Source: Hormiphora californensis (Eukaryota > Ctenophora > Tentaculata > Cydippida > Pleurobrachiidae). Taken from it: a stretch of 64,000 nucleotides of DNA. The stretch is from contig CM035354.1 in the NCBI GenBank assembly GCA_020137815.1, positions 1,003,386 to 1,067,385 of the forward strand. Direction: 5' to 3'. The notes under the pieces are model-generated. The model did no database searches. It had not been told where the DNA came from and worked only from the letters and a program-made list of their open reading frames with translations. The translations under genes were made by a program, and so were the position numbers. Below, one piece after another: positions 55,101 through 64,000 of the stretch (position 1 is the first letter of the stretch; every line of letters begins with the position of its first letter).

Positions 55101-56239
55101 ATGGGAGGTAGGGTAGCTGAGAGATGGAGTAAATGGGAGGAAGGGAAGCTGAGAGATGGAGTAAATGGAAGGTAAGGTAGCTGAGAGATGGAGTAAATGG
55201 GAGGTAGAGAAGCTGAGAGATGGAGTAAATGGGAAGTAGGGTAGCTGAAAGATGGAGTAAATGGGAGGTAGGGAAGCTGAGAGATGGAGTAAATGGGAGG
55301 TAGGTAAGCTGAGAGATGGAGTAAATGGGAGGTAGGGTATCTGAGAGATGGAGTAAATGGCAGGTAGGGAAGCTGAGATATGGAGTAAATGGGAGGTAGG
55401 TAAGCTGAGAGATGGAGTAAATGGGAGGTAGGGAAGCTGAGAGATGGAGTAAATGGGAGGTAGGGTAGCTGAGAGATGGAGTAAATGGGAGGTAGGGTAG
55501 CTGAGAGATGGAGTAGATGAGGAGTAGGGTAGCGGAGAGATGGACTAGATTAGGGGTAGGGTAGCTGAAAGATGGAGTAGATGAGGGGTAGGGTAGCTGA
55601 AAGATGGAGTAGATGAGGGGTAGGGTAGCTGAGAGATCGAGTTGATGAGGGGTAGGATAGCTGAGAGATGGAGTAGATCAAGATCAAGAAATATTTGATT
55701 CGGCACCGACCCTCTCTCTACTCCTCGATGTTTCCCGCCATGTTCTGCAGCTGCTGTGTGAGAGTTGAACGCGAGCGCGTCAATAACATGACACGACATG
55801 CAACACGACATGCAACACGACATGCGAGATGCGAATTTCATTATTTTGAAGTTTTGTGGGGTTGCGATTTTTGTTTTAGGTCGGAGAGTGAAACGGCCGG
55901 TACAGTGGTAAACTAGATTAAAAACTGTACGCCTCGTTAGACGGCGATTTTTCCTATCTTGTCTGGTTCCTGAGATATGGCCCCCTAAAGAGTTGGTGTC
56001 TCAAACTGCTGAATCGGGGTCACGCGAGGAAAATGGGCATCAGTTAGCGTGTACTGCTCCGTTTTTCACGGGACTTGAACGAGGGTGACGGCAAGAGTCT
56101 CACCTATTACATGGTATCCTTACATTGTGTATTAAATCTAAAATGACTGAGCAGCATGCTTGTTAATGAACCTTGACGTGTTTGCTTGTCTCGCAAGCGC
56201 GCTCGCGACTAGCAAACACGACATGCAGTTCACACCCTG
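52150..56239. mobile_element. 4.1-kb foldback element with near-identical arms and 32-bp repeats
   Basis: It starts CAGGGTGTGAACTGCATGTC and ends GACATGCAGTTCACACCCTG, with ATATA directly outside both ends (52145-52149 and 56240-56244). The unique arms (52150 to about 52840 and about 55545 to 56239) are the same sequence inverted, as shown by identical translations of 73 and 98 codons in both. Inside, a 32-bp repeat (TACCTCCCATTTACTCCATC plus TCTCAGCTTCCC) runs about 36 times to 53895 and about 55 times in the opposite orientation to 55680. No transposase was found. Confidence 0.9.
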
Positions 56240-56818
56240 ATATAGCTATGCAATATCGATTGAGATTTGTGCTGAGAAATATTATCAATTTAATGATTTA
56301 TTCCTTTTGGTAAATCTTTTGTTTATCAATAAAACTGGAAAACGATGTTTTACGCATTAAAAACCAAACTACGATGCATAATTATAGCGCGCGCCGCGCA
56401 ATTTAAGATTGGAAAGTGCAGTTGCAGTTGCAAAAAATTTTTAGTCGCAAAAGAAATTTTCGTCGGAGAGCGCTTTGGCATGCGCTGCAGACCCCAAGTG
56501 CGCGCGTTTTCCACGGCTTCTATAGGGCCTGTAGCATAGGCCAAGAGAGCGCTCCTTGATTTTTGGTCGAAGAGCGCTGTATGTTTGCTCCTTGCTAGCA
56601 ACGCGGTACGCCGGAAGACAACGCCAACATCATGGGCTGCTTTTAAGAGTTCACTGGCCAAGTCTTGACTGTGCTGGTTTCAAAATTTGCCGGCTTTTAC
56701 ACATTTTTAGCCTTACTAGCAATCAATTAATTACAGCACGGCAATTTGTTCACTTCAATGTTTAGGAAGACTGAAGATCAAGGATCCGAGATAGCTCTAC
56801 TGGTGGGTGAAAGCGAAG
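56240..56818. other. 5' flank of the galectin-like gene
   Basis: It contains GCGCGCGCCGCGCAATTT and two AGAGCGC blocks (56466 and 56571). No motif could be assigned; the start codon at 56819 follows GAAAGCGAAG. Confidence 0.4.
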
Positions 56819-58111
56819 ATGGGCGAACTTAATTTTTTCTCCACGTTAGAAGACCTGAACGCAGCTTCAGATGAACAAATTCTTCGGGAAATGGGGGCGG
56901 TATCCCCTGAGGTAGTAATGGAGTATGTCCTGCACCTGAGGAGAAAAACAAATATCATTTCAAAAGAGGATAATACAAGTGCCCGTCCTCCTGCATACAA
57001 CCCGGAATATAGTGACAATGTACCAGGCAGTAGTAGAGAATCGAGGGACATGACTGAACGTGGATTGAAAGTGGTTGAGGGGGAAGCCAGTTTAAAAGGA
57101 GGAGTCGCTTTCCGGACCCCCGAATCGAATATTCAACTTGATATTCATGGCAGCGAACTCAGCAATTTGAAAGATTTTGTGTTGGATAAAAGACTTAGAG
57201 TTGGTGATAAAATAATTGCAGAAGGTTTCCTTAACGCACGGTGTGAATTCTCGATCAATTTGCGTACAAATGACCTGCGAACTGCATACCAGATCAATTT
57301 TCTTGACACTGGAGAAATGGTGATGAGCGGCACCGGGAGCTGGACCTCTATATCCGACTCAGTGGAACAAAGAAATCCTGGCCAGAAATATAAATTTGTT
57401 ATCTTGTGCGATACAAAGGCGTTTCGGATGTTTGTAGATGACGTAGAAAAGAAAGCATTTCCGTACCTAACACCCCTAGAAGACCTCACTGGAGTATGGT
57501 GCCAACCTCGGTGGGTTTGGAGCTCTGTTAAAGTTCACCAAGGAGTTGCAGTTGGATCTGTTGCTGATCTCGAATGGAATACCCAACCTAGAGACTTTGC
57601 TAGCCGCGTGACACACAGTCCCGACTACGTGTATGTCCCTACTCGTCGACCACATTTTACGGGTCCTCTGAAAAAGATAAAAGAGGTCTACAAACTCAAG
57701 CAGAAACTCAAAGTTGCGGATAAAATCTGCCTAATGGGAAAGTATAATCCTGAATGGGGAAGTTGGCTATTTAGGGTTTATTTTAACCGAGGCTACACTT
57801 GCAGTTCGGGTGACTATAGGGCTGACTTCCTTGTTGCTTTAGAACCTAATAACATTCTCAGAATGAAATCCGACAACCATGAAAACACCGATATTACCGT
57901 TAAACATCAGCCTTTTCTAAACGAACCGTTTCTTCTTGAAATTGTGTGTGGCAGTGATGCGTTTCAGGTATATCTCAACGAAGTCGATGTAGGATCTTTT
58001 CCATATCTCAACGAAATTCGCAATATTGCCGAAATACATTTGGCTCATGGATCGAAAGGAAATGGCTGGTTTTGGTTGAGTTTGCCCCAGGGACAGTACC
58101 GTCGTTCCTAA
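56819..58111 (+). CDS. Tandem-repeat galectin-like protein with PPxY motif, single exon
   Basis: 430 residues from the ATG at 56819 (the frame is open a little further upstream but without ATG). Residues 1-45 are helical (LNAASDEQILREMGAV..VVMEYVLHLRRK), reminiscent of a small helical bundle. PPAYNPEY (57-64) contains a PPxY WW-binding motif. Two galectin-type beta-sandwiches follow, about 120-243 and 275-424. The first has YKFVILCDTKAFRMFVDDVE..FPYL; the second has EPFLLEIVCGSDAFQVYLNE..SFPYL, the typical end strands of galectins. The canonical sugar-binding residues (His-x-Asn-Pro-Arg and Trp-Gly-x-Glu) are not visible in either domain. It may bind other ligands or none. It has no signal peptide, as usual for galectins. 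Confidence 0.82.
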   Translation: MGELNFFSTLEDLNAASDEQILREMGAVSPEVVMEYVLHLRRKTNIISKEDNTSARPPAYNPEYSDNVPGSSRESRDMTERGLKVVEGEASLKGGVAFRTPESNIQLDIHGSELSNLKDFVLDKRLRVGDKIIAEGFLNARCEFSINLRTNDLRTAYQINFLDTGEMVMSGTGSWTSISDSVEQRNPGQKYKFVILCDTKAFRMFVDDVEKKAFPYLTPLEDLTGVWCQPRWVWSSVKVHQGVAVGSVADLEWNTQPRDFASRVTHSPDYVYVPTRRPHFTGPLKKIKEVYKLKQKLKVADKICLMGKYNPEWGSWLFRVYFNRGYTCSSGDYRADFLVALEPNNILRMKSDNHENTDITVKHQPFLNEPFLLEIVCGSDAFQVYLNEVDVGSFPYLNEIRNIAEIHLAHGSKGNGWFWLSLPQGQYRRS

Positions 58112-58248
58112 GTACCTCTGTACCAAAAGGAATGTAGTTTTAATGTAGTTTTATAATGAACTGAATTATGTTTTATGCTTCATGGTTATTAATTACTGTC
58201 ATGATGTTATTTTATTGTACATACCTACATAGTTTTATTGCATGATTA

Positions 58249-58864
58249 GTGGGAGACACTAGCGTGGTACGCAGAAAAAAAATATCTCCAGTTCCTGATG
58301 AGCTACAGAGTTCGTTTGGGTACCCTTGGAAAGGGAATTTCATTGCCCATCGAATGGCGCCAGTTTGAAGTCTTTATCTCATCAGGAACAGGAGTTATGG
58401 GCCAAAACGTGAAAAGCCGATATTGAAAAATTTTCACGATTTTCGGCTAATCACGTTTTGGCCCATAACTCCTGTTCCTGATGAGATAAAGACTTCAAAC
58501 TGGCGCCATTCGATGGGAAATGAAATTCCCTTTCCAACGGTACCCAAACGAACTCTGTAGCTTATCAGGAACCGGAGATATGATCAATTATGATAATAAC
58601 ACCCGTAAGGGCCCCTCGGCATTATGATAAATGACCATATCTCCTGTTCCTGATAAGCTACAGAGTTCGTTTGGGTACCGTTGGAAAGGAAATTTCAAGC
58701 CCCATCGAATGGCGAAGGTTTGAAGTCTTTATCTCATCAGGAAAAAAAGTTATGCGCCAAAACGTGAAAAGTCGATGTTGAAAAACTTTTTCTTGCGTGT
58801 TTTTTGAAAAACGAATTTGGTGTGGCGCGCATTTTTTTGTGCGTACCACGCTAGTGTCTCCCAC
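58249..58864. mobile_element. 616-bp TA-flanked MITE
   Basis: GTGGGAGACACTAGCGTGGT and ACCACGCTAGTGTCTCCCAC are perfect ends, with TA outside both (58247-58248 and 58865-58866). The interior contains three related blocks of about 140 bp (TCCTGATGAGCTACAGAGTT..ATCTCATCAGGAACAGGAGT), two direct and one inverted. It separates the galectin-like and carrier-like genes. Confidence 0.9.
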
Positions 58865-59163
58865 TAGATATGGTTTTTAAGAATTAGTTTTCGAGTTTCT
58901 TACCAGTATTGTTCAGATCTCATTCTTTAGCGACAGTGATACAGTTCTATAGCTCTGTCTGTGTCGGATATGTTTAGTTTTATTGTTGATGATTTTTAAG
59001 TCGTAGTTTGTGATTTATTATTACTTGTGATCCGTGAATCATTTTTGATTTTATTTGTACACAACATTAAAGTCTACACGCATCCTAATTATTTGTTTAC
59101 TTTAGTTTATAATCAATGCCAGGAGTCGATTAACGCTAAGCTGAACCGATAAATCCGTGAGTT

Positions 59164-60105
59164 ATGGCACAAACATCGGCCCAAGATGTCCAGCGTCTCC
59201 TTCAGGGGATTTCAAACTCAAACCAGGAGTATCAAGAACAGATTAAAACACCTTTAATAACCGTTTCTGCATCTTTAATTGCGACACCTCTGGTTACAGC
59301 ACTTATCTGGCCGATAGATGTTGTTAAAAACCATGTCCTAGCCGGTAAACCAACTACAACGGGATTCAAACACTCGTACAGCTCCAAAGGATTTGGTTTT
59401 GCGATGGCGGGAGCGGCAGTGTGTGCAACAGACATCACTCAGCGGTATATTCACAACGATAAAGGTAAAACTTGGAGTAACCGAGATAAACTCCTTCTGA
59501 CAGCCGCACCCCTCTCACTCCTTCCCATTACTTCCGCCTTCGAGTGCCTCAAACTCAACTCACAAATCGGTCAATTGAGTCTGAAGGAGTCATGGAGAAA
59601 GCTGACGAAGGTAGGATATGGAGGTCTGATGAGAGGTTTCGGTGCTCATGCGGCCATAAACTCTCTTCTCTATGCTGCCCTTGTTGTCCCGGGGATCGTA
59701 CTGGTGGAACCTGTGCCAGAGAGTGAGCAAACAGAGAAACCGGGGCACGTGGACCCTCTCTTCCTCCTTGCCTCACTGATCATCACAACCCCTATTGACA
59801 TGTACAAAACTCGGACAATGCTGGGGGAGAAGGTGTGTCCTAGGTCCATCCTGAAACCAGATCTCATCCTGGCTGGGTTTCTGAACAGGACAATTTACTG
59901 CATGTTGTTTGGACTGCTTGCAACATTTGCAATCGATAAAACGGAATCGGGTTTATACATGTTCAAGATTAGGAGGTATTTCAATAATAAACGAGAGGCA
60001 ATGTTTAATATCAAAGATGATGAATTTGATGCGTTTGTGCCTGAAGACACAGATGATATGGACGGTGATACTGTGTTAGCACAGGCATACATTAGAGACG
60101 GCTGA
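59164..60105 (+). CDS. Mitochondrial carrier (SLC25)-like membrane protein, divergent
   Basis: 313 residues, single exon, about the usual length of the family. Three approximate repeats are visible. Repeat 1 has the signature Pro-x-Asp-x-x-Lys as PIDVVK (50-55) after a hydrophobic helix. Repeat 2 has LPITSAFECLKLNSQIGQLS, in which the signature is degenerate, followed by GLMRGFGAHA. Repeat 3 has TTPIDMYKTRTMLG. Members exchange metabolites across the inner mitochondrial membrane. The missing charges in repeat 2 suggest a member with altered transport, or an outer-membrane or MTCH/SLC25A46-like relative rather than a classical exchanger. The C-terminal 45 residues are acidic (DDEFDAFVPEDTDDMDGD), unusual for transport carriers. 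The start ATG at 59164 is the first in frame after an in-frame stop region. Confidence 0.7.
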   Translation: MAQTSAQDVQRLLQGISNSNQEYQEQIKTPLITVSASLIATPLVTALIWPIDVVKNHVLAGKPTTTGFKHSYSSKGFGFAMAGAAVCATDITQRYIHNDKGKTWSNRDKLLLTAAPLSLLPITSAFECLKLNSQIGQLSLKESWRKLTKVGYGGLMRGFGAHAAINSLLYAALVVPGIVLVEPVPESEQTEKPGHVDPLFLLASLIITTPIDMYKTRTMLGEKVCPRSILKPDLILAGFLNRTIYCMLFGLLATFAIDKTESGLYMFKIRRYFNNKREAMFNIKDDEFDAFVPEDTDDMDGDTVLAQAYIRDG

Positions 60106-63553
<3,448 letters not shown>

Positions 63554-64000
63554 ATGAAGCGATATCCATACAACAGGGACGGTCCATCCTCCTTCAAACG
63601 GCATCGCGAGGTAAGTACATTCCCCTCTTTATAAATCCAATTCTGAATTCTCCTCCAGCATATACACCGTGTGTGTTGTTTAGCTCCATTGTCCTCGAGG
63701 ATATGTACCGTGAATGTGTGCTTATGTAACTCTCAACCTTGTTTATCAGGATAACGGTTACTATAACAACAACAGGGGTCCGTATGATTATGATGATGAC
63801 AGGTTTCGTGGTGGTGATCGGAGGATGAGGGGAGGTGGAAGGGGTCGTGGTCCAGGTGGTCCAGGACCTGGTGATCGAGGTGGTGGCGGTAGGGGAGGAG
63901 GAGGTCAGGGCGCTAACCACACTTATATCCCCCGGAGTGATAATGAGACTGAATTCTGTTACGAGTTAGCGGGATACAATTTAGCTGTTGGTATCGATGA
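63554..64000 (+). CDS. RGG-rich nuclear/RNA-binding-type protein, 5' end only
   Basis: Exon 1 (63554-63610) codes for MKRYPYNRDGPSSFKRHRE and ends at GTAAGT. Exon 2 starts at 63750 after TTTATCAG and stays in frame to the window end. It encodes NGYYNNNRGPYDYDDDRFRGG, then RGGGRGRGPGGPGPGD-type Arg/Gly repeats, then YIPRSDNETEFCYELAGYN. Arg-Gly-Gly repeats usually bind RNA and are arginine-methylated. I do not recognise the family from the 102 residues visible; the folded domain lies beyond the window. The second exon could continue past 64000. Confidence 0.75.

Overview
This is animal nuclear DNA. Genes have GT-AG introns, several are single-exon, and the protein families are metazoan: a tubulin chaperone E-like protein, two LITAF-domain proteins, an ARF-like GTPase, a GRL101-type receptor with LDLa modules, a galectin-like protein, a Golgi-type sulfotransferase, a TIR protein and a mitochondrial carrier-like protein. 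The mix resembles a non-bilaterian or other marine invertebrate such as a sponge or cnidarian, but no single feature fixes the taxon. No rRNA, tRNA, CRISPR or bacterial operon was seen.

Layout. 1-7.6 kb is repeat-rich and holds tandem repeats, small inverted-repeat elements and CT tracts, with no convincing gene. 7.60-12.27 kb is a 4.7 kb foldback element built from arrays of short palindromic words (AAAGCGCTTT and GGCGCC words). 12.89-14.19 kb is a single-exon sulfotransferase behind nine 23-bp repeats, each with a TATA-like core. 15.7-20.1 kb (minus strand) holds two LITAF-domain genes separated by a 1.3 kb foldback. 20.3-23.7 kb holds a LINE 3' fragment, a 195-bp tandem repeat and TA-flanked MITEs. 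23.7-28.7 kb is microsatellites and inverted repeats. 28.8-31.1 kb is a LINE reverse transcriptase split by a 596-bp palindromic MITE. 32.7-34.9 kb (minus) is a 741-residue protein with two TIR domains between Tudor-like modules. 35.9-37.0 kb is an ARF-like GTPase. 37.7-47.2 kb is a multi-exon TBCEL-like gene, and a long intron carries an LDLa/7TM receptor on the opposite strand (39.2-42.9 kb). 47.3-56.2 kb is a MITE, a 163-bp satellite and two giant foldbacks. 56.8-58.1 kb is a tandem galectin-like protein, 59.2-60.1 kb a mitochondrial-carrier-like protein, and 63.55 kb to the end the start of an RGG-rich gene.

The genes do not form one pathway. TBCEL and the ARF-like GTPase relate to microtubules and membrane traffic; LITAF proteins act on endosomal membranes; the TIR protein, galectin-like protein and receptor are plausible recognition or signalling molecules.

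Two results stand out. (1) Two families of extremely short MITE-like insertions (about 32-74 bp) have exact or near-exact 8-bp target duplications. One sits at the 3' splice site of a TBCEL intron and appears to have duplicated it. (2) The Tudor-like/TIR/TIR/Tudor-like protein keeps the putative NADase glutamate in both TIR domains.
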